From contig JAQBPY010000340.1 in NCBI GenBank assembly GCA_028287285.1, forward strand, positions 1-46,715: a stretch of DNA of 46,715 nt, written 5' to 3'. Shown here one piece after another: positions 1 through 9,884 of the stretch. A program made the translations under genes and the position numbers. Source of the DNA: Gemmatimonadota bacterium (GTDB taxonomy: Bacteria > Gemmatimonadota > Gemmatimonadetes > Gemmatimonadales > Gemmatimonadaceae). The first letter of the stretch is position 1. Every line of letters begins with the position of its first letter. Below the pieces are notes generated by a model. That model ran no database searches, was not told the DNA's origin, and saw only the letters and a list, made by a program, of their open reading frames with translations.

Positions 1-423
1 CCGGTCGAACACGATGTCGCCAATGGCGATGCGCGCCCCCGCATTCATCGTCCGCGCCCGCCGCGTTGCAGACTGCAGCCGGGCAACGAAGATGGGCGAC
101 GCCAGGGTGATGGGATCGTCCGCGCCCCAGTGCAGCAGCTCGATGCTCCGCCACTCGTCCCGCACATTCATGTACACGATGTGCAGCAGCGGCTGGCGTC
201 GCCGGAGCAGGCGAATCTGTTCCAGCGCGTCGTGCTCGATGCGGTCGTCGATGATCACGATGTCCGCCGCCGACACCGCCAGCGAATCGACCAGGCTCTC
301 GAACGTTGCATGCACGTCCACCTTCGTCGTGTCGTCCGCCAGGATCGAATCGACGTCATGAATCGCGGAGCGATCTCTGGAAACGAGCGCGACGGTAGCG
401 GCCGCGGCACGGAAGCGCTGCAT
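1..423 (-). CDS. Response-regulator-like transcription factor, C-terminus cut off
   Basis: Reading the minus strand from an ATG at 421-423 gives 141 codons that run off the left edge of the window. The product begins with a receiver-like alpha/beta fold: a first strand (ATVALVSRD), then a strand ending in IVIIDDR, whose Asp is the likely phospho-acceptor. The segment GADDPITLAS aligns with the usual 'GADDYxxKP' stretch, but the conserved Lys is absent, so phosphorylation switching may be altered. The last visible residues (ARIAIGDIVFDR) look like the first strand of an OmpR-type winged-helix DNA-binding domain. It is transcribed divergently from the S9 peptidase. Whether the output domain is really winged-helix cannot be seen here. 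The gene is certain from codon usage and fold; its target is unknown. Confidence 0.75.
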   Translation of the reverse strand, partial: MQRFRAAAATVALVSRDRSAIHDVDSILADDTTKVDVHATFESLVDSLAVSAADIVIIDDRIEHDALEQIRLLRRRQPLLHIVYMNVRDEWRSIELLHWGADDPITLASPIFVARLQSATRRARTMNAGARIAIGDIVFDR

Positions 424-652
424 GTAGGGGGTGGGACAGGTGGGTTGGGACGCGCTACAAACGTTTCCGGACGGACGCCCGTCGAATATGTGTGTTTTCA
501 CATAATTTTGCCCACAAATTCTTTGGCCAATCATATAGAGGGTCCCGGATCCCGGTATTCCGGGCAGTCGGTGAGTTCGACTCGTCCCAGCACCACCCCC
601 CAGTTGCACGTAAAGCTTCTTGCCACCGCTGCTCCCGCCCTGAAACACCGCC
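424..652. promoter_or_regulatory. Divergent intergenic region between response regulator and S9 peptidase
   Basis: This gap separates two divergently transcribed genes. Positions about 485-545 are clearly richer in A/T than the surroundings and include TGTGTTTTCACATAATTTTG and CAATCATATAGAG, so promoters for one or both genes are probably here. The palindrome-like AAACGTTT lies at about 460-467, upstream of the response regulator. No terminator or RNA gene is visible. Confidence 0.4.
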
Positions 653-3163
653 ATGTCAAAATTCGCACTCGTCGCCCTGGCGACCCTCGCCGCCTCGGCC
701 GCCGCCCAATCGCCCACCAGCCCGGGCAAGGCCAACTGGCTCCTCGCCAACCGCTACAGCACCCAGAGCCTCCGGAACATCGTCTTCACCACTTCGGTCC
801 AACCCCGCTGGCTCGGCAAAACGGACTCGATGTTCTACAACTGGAAGAACAAGAACGGCTCTCGGTTCTACCTCGTCGTCCCCGCCACGACCACCAGGCG
901 CCCCCTGTTCGACCACGACAAGCTCGCCGCCCAACTCGCCGAGATGGCCCGCAAGCCTGTGGAAGGCAACAGCCTGCCCTTCACCACGCTCAACTTCACG
1001 AAAGACCACAAGGCCATTCGTTTCCAGGTCGACTCCACCCGATACGAGTGGACCCTGGCCAGCGAAACCCTGCGCGACCTGGGCAAGGTGCTCCGCGACT
1101 CCGTCCCTCAGGACGAAGAGCGTGAGGCCGGCGGCGGCGGTCGTGGTGGTGGCGGCGGCCGTGCCGGCGGTGCCGGTGAGTTCCGCAACTTCTCGCCGGA
1201 CAGCACGGCGTTCGTCTTCGCCCGCAACCATCAGCTGTTCATCGTGGAGAACCTGAAGGGCGCCAGCAAGGGTGACACCACCCAGATCAGCACCGATGGC
1301 GTTAAGGATTACAGCTTCGGCTTTCGCGACACCGCGCAGCAGCAGCTCGACATCCAGCAGCAGCAGCAGCAGGACGACGGCACCGGCCAGCAAGGTGGCG
1401 GCGGCAATGGTGCGAGCTCGCGCGATCCACGCGTTAGGGCTAACGTCGTCTGGTCCCCCGACTCCAAGGGATTCGCCTTCTCGCGCAACGACCAGCGCAA
1501 GGTCAGGGATCTCTACCTCGTGAACGTCCTCGCCGAGCCACGCCCGGCGCTCATGACGTACAAGTACGACATGCCTGGTGAGGCCGACGTCGGCCAGCAG
1601 GAGCTCTGGTTCTTCAGGCGCGGCACCCCCAAGGTCGCAAAGCTCGACGTGAAAAAGTGGAAGGACCAGCGCCTCATGAGCGTCCACTTTCCCACGAGTG
1701 TCGACAGGATCCGCCTCGTGCGCCGCGACCGCCTGCAGCGGAACCTCGACGTCATCGACGTCGACGCCGGCGGAAGCAACGCCGTGAAGACCCTCTTTAC
1801 CGAGAGCCTGGAGAACGCCGCCCTCGAGCCACAGCAGATCGCGTACACGAAAAAGGGCGGCGACCTGATCTGGTGGTCAGAGCGCTCGGGCTGGGGCCAG
1901 TACTACCTCTATGATTCCACCGGCAAGTACAAGCGCCCGCTCACCACAGGCGCATGGCATGCCGAGAACATCGCGGGCATCGATTCGGTCAAGGGCGTGG
2001 TCTGGATTGGTGCCGAGGGCAGGGAGGCCGGCGAGAATCCGTACTATCGGCACTACTATCGGGTGAACGCGGACGGCACCGGCCTCGCCCTCATGGACGA
2101 AGGCAACTTCAGCCACACCGAAACGCTATCGCCCACCAGGCAGTACATGGTGGACAACTATTCGCGTATCGACACGCCCACCAGGGCGGTGCTGCGTAAC
2201 GCGAGCGGCAAGGTCGTGATGAACCTCGAGGAAGTCGACGTCTCGCGCCTCAAGGAGATGGGGTGGAAGGCGCCCGAGACCTTCCAGGTCAAGAGCGCCG
2301 ATGGCGTCACGGACATTTACGGCGACATGTGGAAGCCCTTCGACTTCGATTCCACGAAGAAGTATCCCATCATCGCGTACGTGTATCCTGGCCCGCAGAC
2401 GGAGAGCATCGCGTTTACCTTTGCCGCCGGTGGCGTCACGCAGCAGCTCGCGCAGCTTGGCTTCATCGTCATCGAGATCGGCAACCGCGGCGGCAGTCCG
2501 CAGCGGAGCCTCGTCTATCATCGCTACGGCTACTACAACCTCCGCGACTACGCGTTGGCCGACAAGAAAGCCGGCATCGAGCAACTCGCCGCGCGCCACA
2601 GGTGGATCGACATCGACAAGGTCGGCATCTACGGACACTCCGGCGGCGGTTTTCTTACCGCCGCGGCGCTGATGTCGCCGGGCTACAACGACTTCTTCAA
2701 GGTGGGTGTGTCGAGCTCCGGCAATCACGACAACAACATCTACGACGCCAACTGGAGCGAGAACAACCACGGCCTCTAGCTCGTGCCGTGATAGGACTCT
2801 GCTGCCTCGCGTGCGCGTGGCGGTCGTATCGCTGCCGCGGCATCACCGGCGGCCGACACCGTGGCGGTCAAGGACAGCGTGTTCGACATCCACGTGCCCA
2901 CGAACATCGAGTTGGCGCCGAACCTAAAAGGCCGGCTGTTGCTCACCACGGGTGACATGGACAACAACGTGCATCCCGGCAACACCATCCGCATGGTGAA
3001 TGCGCTCATCAAGGCGAACAAGCGGTTCGACTTCATGGTGCTGCCTGGCAAGCCGCATGGGTATGGGGACATGCAGCCGTACTTCAATCACATGATGATG
3101 GAGTATTTCGCCGAGAACCTGCTGGGCGACAACTACCGCGACGGTGCGGTGATCAAGCCATAG
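653..3163 (+). pseudogene. Secreted S9 (DPP-IV-like) prolyl oligopeptidase, interrupted by in-frame stops
   Basis: The protein starts with a signal peptide (MSKFALVALATLAASAAAQ), followed by a long beta-propeller region containing a Gly-rich stretch (about residues 160-178) and a Gln run encoded by CAG repeats at 1337-1372. A C-terminal alpha/beta-hydrolase domain follows. The nucleophile is Ser663 in YGHSGGGF. Translation then stops at TAG 2777-2779 after NNHGL. The same reading frame continues past further stops at 2789-2791 (TGA) and 2792-2794 (TAG) and resumes with PTNIELAPNLKG. That part carries the catalytic Asp (GDMDNNVHP) and His (KPHGYG) and ends at 3163. The catalytic triad is therefore split. 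Because frame and family order are kept, the lesion is local: a recent mutation cluster, or a sequence error spanning a short segment. A functional peptidase would need all three stops removed. Confidence 0.85.
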
Positions 3164-3196
3164 AAGGCAGTTGTAAAAGTGTGTTCCATCGCCGCG

Positions 3197-4072
3197 CTAG
3201 ATGGAAAATGGTCGCTGCTTTCTGAACGGAATGGCTCCCCGGGCATCCTTCACATCATCATCGTTCAGGAAGGGCAATGACGCCGGCGGATACTGGCCAA
3301 TCCTCGTCACCAATTCATCATACGTCGCCGGCGCCGGCGTCTCTCCAAAGACGTCGAGCAGTGCGGTGGTAAACGCACTGTTCGGTGATCCTGAAAGCGT
3401 CACGTCGTCCTCACTGCACGCCGCAAGCAGCAGTACGCTGGCGTCGATTGCACCGGCCTCCACAATCGGTTCGCTTAGACGCGCCGAGAGGTACGCCCAT
3501 TCTTCTCTCTTGTAGAGATTCCACAAGTCCTTCGGAATCTCTTTCGGTTGTATGGCATTCAGGCCCCGCACCTTGAGAATCTGCTCATCACGCGAAAGCT
3601 CGGCGAGGGACCCGTCTGCCCATGTCCCGAGCAGCGACGTGACGGTGCCACTGTGGCAACTGTCGGACACTACGAGGATCCGAACGCCCGCTACAAAGTC
3701 CTTGAGCGCCATTCGAATGTCATTGTCGACCCACGCGCCATCGCGAAGAATCCAGAACTCGTCCAGGCGATCCCTTTCGTTTGCATCCCGGGTCTTGTCC
3801 TGCACCCCGTGGCCGGAGAACGTGAGCACGAACAGGTCGCCTGCCTTGCTGTCGAGCGACGCCTGGTGAATTGCCGCCGTCACGTCATCGCGTAGCGCGT
3901 CCTCCGTACGAAAATACCGGGCGTACAGAAATCCTTGTTCGAGCAGCAACGCCTGCATTCTCATGGCGTCGCAATCGCAGCTTGCAAGGCGGCTGAGGGA
4001 AATGCCGATTCGATCCGGCGCCACCTCGCATACGCCAATACACACGGCCCGGCCGGTGCCCATATCCGTCAC
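3197..4072 (-). CDS. Caspase-family (peptidase C14) protein, last gene of cassette A
   Basis: This is a compact caspase-fold cysteine protease of 291 residues. The catalytic His is His88 in LTFSGHGV and the catalytic Cys is Cys139 in VVSDSCHSG, each at the end of a hydrophobic strand as expected for metacaspase-like C14 enzymes. An aspartate-rich insert (DANERDRLDE) lies between them. There is no signal peptide or membrane segment, so a cytoplasmic protein is likely. The start is taken as GTG 4070-4072, which overlaps the TGA of the upstream DFKWLY gene (GTGA), indicating translational coupling; an ATG three codons later is an alternative. No separate adaptor domain is visible, so recruitment or activation probably depends on its cassette partners. 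Substrate unknown. Confidence 0.88.
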   Translation of the reverse strand: MTDMGTGRAVCIGVCEVAPDRIGISLSRLASCDCDAMRMQALLLEQGFLYARYFRTEDALRDDVTAAIHQASLDSKAGDLFVLTFSGHGVQDKTRDANERDRLDEFWILRDGAWVDNDIRMALKDFVAGVRILVVSDSCHSGTVTSLLGTWADGSLAELSRDEQILKVRGLNAIQPKEIPKDLWNLYKREEWAYLSARLSEPIVEAGAIDASVLLLAACSEDDVTLSGSPNSAFTTALLDVFGETPAPATYDELVTRIGQYPPASLPFLNDDDVKDARGAIPFRKQRPFSI

Positions 4073-4950
4073 ACCAGGAAAGAGGTGATCTTCGCGCCCG
4101 TACAGTCATCAATCTTTCCCATGATGTCGCCGGTCAATTCCGGCGCTGGCAACGGCAGCCCGCGGTCTTTCGTCTCCTTCTCGAACGTTGTCCCGGGATA
4201 CTCGAGCAGGTGATAGAGCCACTTGAAATCTTCGTCGAACGTTCCGGCGAACGAGCGAATGAACAGCTCATCCCACTCGAGTGGGTTGTCCGAGCATAGA
4301 TTCGCCACCTTTATCCGCACAGTGCTCTCGTTCGTTGCCTGGAACGTGATCGTCGAGCCGGCGGTCGTTGTATCGAATGGCTTGAGCTTCACGTCGAATG
4401 TGCCCACTGGGGCCGCCATCTGGACGGTTTTCGACCACAGCACGGTGCCGTTGAACTTGCCGGTGTGAGGCTTGTCGCCGGCTTTTCCAAACAACGTGCT
4501 CAATCGCCAGCTCTGATCGCGTTCACCTGCCTTGATCGTGCCCCCCGACAACACCGTACGCATCAGGACCTTTGGCGGCGTTGGTGCGGTGAAGATGCCC
4601 GGTCTAACGGTTACGCCCGGCGCAAAAACAGAGAGGTCGGGCACCACGAAGCTGGTTACCGTGACGGCGTCTGCCGACGCCATTCCAAAATCGATGTCTT
4701 CCTGTCCGAAGCGATGAACGACCTCGAATTCGGGATTGTCGGCATCACCCGGCGGAACCGCGACTCCAACGTCGGCAAGATTGTACCGCATGTATCCCAC
4801 GTGTGGTACAGCGGTATGCCCATCGAGATGATGGTCGACATTGATTCCTGTTCGCCGGCAATCCGGCATTGCTACGCCCAATTTCGTTCCGTCCTTGCTC
4901 AGCACGTACAGGCACAACCCACTGAATTCAATCTCGAGAGTAAATTCCAT
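4069..4950 (-). CDS. Unrecognised beta-rich protein with DFKWLY motif (cassette A)
   Basis: This protein of 293 residues matches no family I can name. The ATG at 4948-4950 is preferred because GGAG sits six bases upstream and because a longer reading would run into the CHAT gene. It has no signal peptide. The N-terminus (MEFTLEIEFSGLCLYVL) and most of the body alternate short beta-strand-like stretches. Near the C-terminus is DFKWLYHLLE (DFKWLY at 241-246), followed by a Pro-rich PLPAPE. The equivalent gene in cassette B (24898-25809) has DFKWLYQLL followed by KLPAPQ at the same relative place and a similar N-terminal strand. The two are thus paralogues that travel with TPR-CHAT proteases. 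It lies 22 bases after the CHAT gene and overlaps the caspase gene. A sensor, adaptor or substrate role is a guess from context only. Confidence 0.82.
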   Translation of the reverse strand: MEFTLEIEFSGLCLYVLSKDGTKLGVAMPDCRRTGINVDHHLDGHTAVPHVGYMRYNLADVGVAVPPGDADNPEFEVVHRFGQEDIDFGMASADAVTVTSFVVPDLSVFAPGVTVRPGIFTAPTPPKVLMRTVLSGGTIKAGERDQSWRLSTLFGKAGDKPHTGKFNGTVLWSKTVQMAAPVGTFDVKLKPFDTTTAGSTITFQATNESTVRIKVANLCSDNPLEWDELFIRSFAGTFDEDFKWLYHLLEYPGTTFEKETKDRGLPLPAPELTGDIMGKIDDCTGAKITSFLV

Positions 4951-4972
4951 TCGCCGCTCCGTTGGTGATTGA

Positions 4973-7900
4973 TCAAGGCCCTGTATAGATGAATGCCCCC
5001 CAGACCTCGGGGGAACGCACTGCAACACGCTCGCTTCTCAACGCGGAGACCTGTGCCGCCCGCAACGCCTCGGCCGCTTCGGCACCACGCGCGATTTGTG
5101 TGTGAAAGCCCACAAGGACATCACCCACGTCACCGTCGCGGACATCCCACAGCGTGCTGACCGTCGCTGGGCTGCCTGCACGCAAAAAGCTGAACGCCAG
5201 CCCGGCCACCGAACCGGCTCTCGTTGGTCGGGGATTCAGCGTGCTGCATGCCGAGAGCACGACGAGCCGAACATTGGAGAGCCGCAGCGTCGAGATTTCT
5301 CGCGCCATCAGCCGGGAGTCTGCGGACCCATCTGCCGCGAGTGCCAGGTACGAGAGCTCGGGCCGATCGGCATTGAATACGGCATGTCCCGCAAAGTGGA
5401 CCACTGGATACTTTGCAAGCGCACTGATCACCGATTTACGAGTGGCGCGCGCACCGTCCAGAACCCGTGGAAAGTGGTAGAGCGCTGCGATCTGCTTCGC
5501 TTCGACATCCGCTCCAGGAAGTGCACCGAGCATGGGTTCTGCCAATGGTGACAGAGCCGGACTGTCTACGATCAGAGCCGATGAGGGAGCATCATCCGGG
5601 CGGCGTGCACTCGCAGCTGCACGAACGAACGCCACACTTGGCAGTGTCCGGATGACATAGTCCTCGACGAGGTATCGGCCCGTGCTTCTGTCCAGCAGCG
5701 TCGCAAATGGTACTCCGAGCAATTCACGGTCAGGAACGATCGAGAGTTGCCGAACTCCGGGATGTGCCCGGAGCAATGGCGCAAGCAGCATCTGGAACAG
5801 ACGCGCACGCGCAAGGGATGCAGTGGAGTCTCTTGCGTGAATGGCACCTGCCAGCGACGAGAGAGCCGCCCGGCCAACAGGCACCGCCCACACCTGCACG
5901 CCCTGTGGCGAAACACTCCATATCGCAACACGATCCGGAAGCACCGCGTAGGCCACGAGCATGCCGTCGTGTTGAAGAGACCTGCCGGCAGCAGAAAGTG
6001 AATCTCCAGCAATGGTTGGTGTGGCGGCGCTTCCGCGAGTCCAGGCGGTTGCGCGCTCCCGCTCCAGATACCGGAACGCCGCCTCCGCGTGTCCGGTCTC
6101 GAGCTCCAGGCCGATCATCGCGTCGAAGACCCGCTCCACAGTCTCGGAGAACGACGCCCGCGCTTCTGCCGATGTGAACGCGATGTTTTGCGACTCGATG
6201 CGATCGATGGCCTCGAGCAACGAAGCTCGTGCCGACGCAGTGTCGCCCACGTCGCGGGCAAGAGTGGCGAGTTCGAACAACGCTGACGGAAGTCGTGCGC
6301 CGGCATGCAGGTCGCGATACTGCGTGACCGCATTGGTGATCAACGCCATCGCCGCATGTGGATCATGAGATCGCAGCAACGATGCACGCGTCGCTGCGAT
6401 ATCGGCGTTCGCACGTTGACGATTGCGTCCCGTGATCCCTCGCGCTGCGAGGGCCGCGGAATCCAGGTCAACAAAGGCATGCGCCGAATCGCCCGAGGCC
6501 GCATAGTCGCGGGCCCTCGTCCACAAGGCCAGGGTAAGCGAGCTCGCACGGCCAAGCTCGCGGTCGATGCTCATTGCTTCACTCATGATCTCGAGTGCAG
6601 CAAACGTCAGCCCATGAGTGCGAGCCATGCCCGCTACCGTAATCAGCTGATTGTGCAGGTACGGCGACCTGCGAAATGGCGCGAGATCCTTCAGCCCACG
6701 AAAGGCCTGGGTCTGGCCGGCGGCCGATTGCCCGGCCAGCTCGAGCGATTCGGAGAGAAGAAACGCAGTCGCAGCCTCGTTCTTGGCATCCATGGCACGT
6801 ACGAAAAGCGCACGTGCCGTCTCATACTCCCGGTTTGCAACCTCGTAATTGCCCTGTCTCATCTGAATGACGCCGCGAACCCAGCGGGCCTTGCCCTCGA
6901 GCGCAGGCTCGCGTGGAGGTGTACTGCGCACCACCCTGGAAAGCACACTGTCCGCGGCCTCGAAGTGATTCATGTTCGCCTCGACCGCACCCCGGTAGAA
7001 CGATGCCCAGAGCGCGAGCGGCGATCGCAGTGAATGAAGCTCACGCTCGGCGATGCGGAGAACGCTGTCCGCCGGCTCATTTGTTCCGGCATCGTGGAGC
7101 GACACGCCCACCGAGAAATTCACGAGCGCGCGTGCAATGTCGTGCTGCTTCTCCCTCGGCCCATCCATCATGGCAGTGAGCCAGTGGACGGAGCTCGCAA
7201 CTGTTGCGTCCGCGCCCAGTTGGAGGAGCGAATCACTCACCAGCCTGGCGCGCACCAGCCAGTTCCGCGATCCACCGCGATCATTACGCAGCAGCATGCC
7301 GCCAAGGGCGCCAACGTCCACGAACAAGGCCTCGCGCGCATGCTGCGGGTATTGTCGCGCTGACGCCGAGTCGGTCATTGAGGATTTTCGTCCTGCATAG
7401 GCCGACGCTTCGGCATGCCATGCACTATTCGGCTCGTGCGCCAGATAGCGCTGCCACGCGATGCCCGCTGCTGTGGGCAGGTAGAGCCGCTCGAGGATGA
7501 GCGCGCGATTGAAAAGTGCCGGCGCATACGTCGAATCCTCGCGCAGCGCGCGGTCGACGACGTCGAGCGCCGTGATTGCAGGCAGGAGCTGTTGATCGCG
7601 TTCCGCTACGGCAAGAAATGCAACGCCAAGATCATTCAAGAGCCCGACGTCGCGAGGCGTTGCAGCCTGCGCACGTTGGAGAAGATGAACGGCGCGATCG
7701 AGAGCCGACGTCGATGCATACGCTGAGCGCAGCTCAACCAGCGCTGTCGCCCGTAGCGTCGCTGATGATGAATCCGACACGCTCGCGGCCGAAACAGCCT
7801 CCGCGATTCGAGAGAATGCCAGAGCACCGGGGCTGCCAGCCACTAGCGGTGCGTTGCATCCGGAACGCCTGATCGCGCCCGACGAATCGCTCAGGGTGCA

Positions 7901-8107
7901 CGCGTTCCAGGCTATCCCATCGAGCCGGCCGGCGGTGAAGCGGCTCGTGAGCACCGCGCGCTGTGTCCTGTGAAGCAGCGTCTGGTCGTGGCGAATGAAC
8001 GCCGCCGCGCCGGCAAGCAGTATGAACGCCGGCAGGGAATACAGCATCCAGCTCCGTGGCTGGCGCCGGCGATTGCCCAGGCGGCTCGGAGTGGCGATCG
8101 AACGCAC
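4973..8107 (-). CDS. Membrane-anchored TPR-CHAT protease (cassette A)
   Basis: The protein is 1044 residues if it starts at GTG 8105-8107, or 1024 from ATG 8045-8047, which has a nearby GGAG. Either way a single membrane anchor (SLPAFILLAGAAAFI) sits at the N-terminus with Arg-rich sequence before it, predicting a periplasmic body. A short segment with two Cys (NACTLSDSS... RSGC) follows, then some 700 residues of helical tetratricopeptide-like repeats. The C-terminal CHAT domain (caspase-HetF-associated TPR) has His908 in VVHFAGHAVF and Cys954 in VVLSACSTL, plus the typical GLAFSFLRAG and STLWDV segments. It is third in an operon after a sigma and an anti-sigma gene. CHAT proteins are caspase-like cysteine proteases; placing one outside the inner membrane would be unusual. 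Substrate unknown. Confidence 0.92.
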   Translation of the reverse strand: MRSIATPSRLGNRRRQPRSWMLYSLPAFILLAGAAAFIRHDQTLLHRTQRAVLTSRFTAGRLDGIAWNACTLSDSSGAIRRSGCNAPLVAGSPGALAFSRIAEAVSAASVSDSSSATLRATALVELRSAYASTSALDRAVHLLQRAQAATPRDVGLLNDLGVAFLAVAERDQQLLPAITALDVVDRALREDSTYAPALFNRALILERLYLPTAAGIAWQRYLAHEPNSAWHAEASAYAGRKSSMTDSASARQYPQHAREALFVDVGALGGMLLRNDRGGSRNWLVRARLVSDSLLQLGADATVASSVHWLTAMMDGPREKQHDIARALVNFSVGVSLHDAGTNEPADSVLRIAERELHSLRSPLALWASFYRGAVEANMNHFEAADSVLSRVVRSTPPREPALEGKARWVRGVIQMRQGNYEVANREYETARALFVRAMDAKNEAATAFLLSESLELAGQSAAGQTQAFRGLKDLAPFRRSPYLHNQLITVAGMARTHGLTFAALEIMSEAMSIDRELGRASSLTLALWTRARDYAASGDSAHAFVDLDSAALAARGITGRNRQRANADIAATRASLLRSHDPHAAMALITNAVTQYRDLHAGARLPSALFELATLARDVGDTASARASLLEAIDRIESQNIAFTSAEARASFSETVERVFDAMIGLELETGHAEAAFRYLERERATAWTRGSAATPTIAGDSLSAAGRSLQHDGMLVAYAVLPDRVAIWSVSPQGVQVWAVPVGRAALSSLAGAIHARDSTASLARARLFQMLLAPLLRAHPGVRQLSIVPDRELLGVPFATLLDRSTGRYLVEDYVIRTLPSVAFVRAAASARRPDDAPSSALIVDSPALSPLAEPMLGALPGADVEAKQIAALYHFPRVLDGARATRKSVISALAKYPVVHFAGHAVFNADRPELSYLALAADGSADSRLMAREISTLRLSNVRLVVLSACSTLNPRPTRAGSVAGLAFSFLRAGSPATVSTLWDVRDGDVGDVLVGFHTQIARGAEAAEALRAAQVSALRSERVAVRSPEVWGAFIYTGP

Positions 8108-8188
8108 GATGCACCGGCGGAGGGAATATCCTGAATCGACAGCGCTAAGGTAGCGGGCACCTTACGCCTCGGCCAGTATTCGATATTG

Positions 8189-9028
8189 CTACTGCGTCAT
8201 CGCGCGCAACAGCTCCGTCACGGCAATGTTGAGCGCCGAGGCATCGTGTGAGTGCGCTGCTAACAGTGCCGACAAGGCGTTCAGCGCCGTGCGCGCGGCT
8301 GGTACGAGTGCGATGTCCGCATCGAGACTCGTGATCGGAGCGGGCGGCTGTCGCTCGAAGAAAAGGGAATCGCCCGAAGATGTGGCCAGCCTTGCGGCTT
8401 CGAGATACGTGGCCGCACGGGCAATCCTGCCATCGAGCAGTCGTACCACCTGCTCCCCGGCCACGCGCCGATCGGTGGGCGAGAGCGTACCGCCCGCTTT
8501 GTACGCCGTCGCCGCAACCACGCCGCCGGGCAACTCTCCAACCAGGGCCGTCAATTCCCTCGCCAGACGCTGCATTGCGCCGGCTTCAATATTCGCTTGC
8601 GCAATCTCGAGGTCCATCAGCAGCGCGCCCGCTCGCGCCGAGATCACCGTTCTTGAGAGCGACGTCGCTCCTCCGCGCATTGCACTCCAGACCGGAGCAT
8701 CGAGCCGCGCGGCCTGGCTGCCAACTACCGTGGCAAGGCGCTGTGGCTGATAGTCCGCTTGTGGCAGGGCGCGGCGCTGCAACGCCACCGCAACCACGAT
8801 TGTCGCCGCCATCGCGAGCAGCGTACCGTTGCGCCAGGTGAAGCGCGACCGAAGGGCTGGTATTGATGAATTGTCACCGGCTATTGCGATTGCGTCGCCG
8901 TAAGCCGCAAGCGTATCGTCGTCCGCGCTCGCGAGTTCCACGCGCAATGCAGCCGCATCAGCGCCTGAAAGTCTTCCTTCAATGAGGGCCGCAAGACGCT
9001 CTGGAGCAATCGGGGTCGGCGTGTTCAT
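8189..9028 (-). CDS. Anti-sigma-factor-like membrane protein (cassette A)
   Basis: The protein has about 279 residues from ATG 9026-9028. A GTG 42 bases further upstream would add 14 residues, but the paralogue in cassette B supports the ATG: MNTPTPIAPERLAALIEG matches its SPEDLAALIDGTLS. The first 60 residues form a small helical domain in the place of an anti-sigma domain, but no Cys/His zinc motif is present. One membrane helix follows (LLAMAATIVVAVALQ, about residues 71-85), then a helical extracytoplasmic region of about 190 residues. It lies directly after a sigma factor gene and before the CHAT gene. The arrangement predicts that it holds the sigma factor at the membrane and that its outer domain senses a signal. 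Role inferred from gene order and topology. Confidence 0.75.
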   Translation of the reverse strand: MNTPTPIAPERLAALIEGRLSGADAAALRVELASADDDTLAAYGDAIAIAGDNSSIPALRSRFTWRNGTLLAMAATIVVAVALQRRALPQADYQPQRLATVVGSQAARLDAPVWSAMRGGATSLSRTVISARAGALLMDLEIAQANIEAGAMQRLARELTALVGELPGGVVAATAYKAGGTLSPTDRRVAGEQVVRLLDGRIARAATYLEAARLATSSGDSLFFERQPPAPITSLDADIALVPAARTALNALSALLAAHSHDASALNIAVTELLRAMTQ

Positions 9029-9113
9029 TGGGCGTGCACGGTTATAGCGTACCATCGACGCCTGCTGCACACCAATAGAGGGACACGAGTTGAAAAAGTC
9101 GCATTGGAAATCC

Positions 9114-9884
9114 CTAAGGCGTCTCCAGGGTCAACGAGCGAACGGTATCGCTCGATAGTCCGGAATGCTCCAGCCTGCTGCGTAACGTTCTGAGTGCGCG
9201 ATCGAGCCGGCGGTAGAGCGGCTTCTGGGGCAGCGACAACCCCCTCGCAATGTCCGCCACGGAAAGATCCTTCATATAGTGAAGCCGTACGATGAGACGG
9301 TCCTCGGGCGGCAGCGAGTCGAGTGCGCTGGCGAGCATGCGCTGGGCATTGTGTGATGCGGTCAGGTGCTCCGCCTCATCGACCGCCTCGTCTGCTCGAG
9401 ACTGTGCTGGAACATCTGGCGCCACGTGCCCGGATTGAACTGGCCGAAGCGGTGTCCGTCCTGGAAACTCGGCGACCATCGCCCCCAGCTCCCGGTCCGA
9501 GAGGCGGGTCTCCCCCGAAGTCCGGAGCATTTCCCCCGCATGCGAGAGTGGGATCCGGTCGCGCTGGGTCAGGAGCTCGAGCTTCACCGCCAGGTTCCCA
9601 CCTCGCCTCGCCGCCGCCGAAGGGCGCCAGCGCCCCCATTCCTGGACCCGGTATTCGCGGTAGAGCATCGCGATCACCACGGTGAGATACGTGGGAAGGG
9701 ACGAGTCACCGCGAAACTTGCCAAGGATGGCATAGTCGTCTTCGATCAGCCGCATTTTTGCCCAGGCCGCGAACTCCTCTGCCGCATCCCGCGAAAGGGC
9801 ATGACGGCGCGCCAGCCCGCTCAGGATTTTCTCGGCGGCCGGGAGATGGGCGAGGAAGAGTGCTTCGAGGTCTGGGCGAGGCAA
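9114..9884 (-). CDS. ECF-like RNA polymerase sigma factor (cassette A, first gene)
   Basis: The protein contains a sigma-70 region 2 (DYAILGKFRGDSSLPTYL followed by WGRWRPSAAA) and a region 4 helix-turn-helix (LPPEDRLIVRLHYMKDLSVA, then DIARGL and a basic recognition segment). The paralogous sigma factor at 29994-30782 shares the unusual WGRWRPSAAA block. The start is uncertain. TTG at 9882-9884 gives 256 residues, matches the paralogue's N-terminal length (DLEALFLAHLP against DLEQTFLAHLP), and places a shared promoter-like motif about 25 bases upstream. TTG at 9942-9944 would add 20 residues. It should direct transcription of its own cassette. It diverges from the metalloprotease gene at 9990. 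Confidence 0.85.
   Translation of the reverse strand: MPRPDLEALFLAHLPAAEKILSGLARRHALSRDAAEEFAAWAKMRLIEDDYAILGKFRGDSSLPTYLTVVIAMLYREYRVQEWGRWRPSAAARRGGNLAVKLELLTQRDRIPLSHAGEMLRTSGETRLSDRELGAMVAEFPGRTPLRPVQSGHVAPDVPAQSRADEAVDEAEHLTASHNAQRMLASALDSLPPEDRLIVRLHYMKDLSVADIARGLSLPQKPLYRRLDRALRTLRSRLEHSGLSSDTVRSLTLETP

Noticed and set aside
130..1125. 331-residue plus-strand frame at the left end
   Set aside because: It overlaps the response regulator (opposite strand) and the S9 gene in another frame, and crosses an AT-rich promoter region; no family features.
2777..2794. Selenocysteine or stop-codon read-through in the S9 peptidase
   Set aside because: Three stops (TAG, TGA, TAG) occur within 18 bases, so simple recoding of one codon cannot restore the protein.
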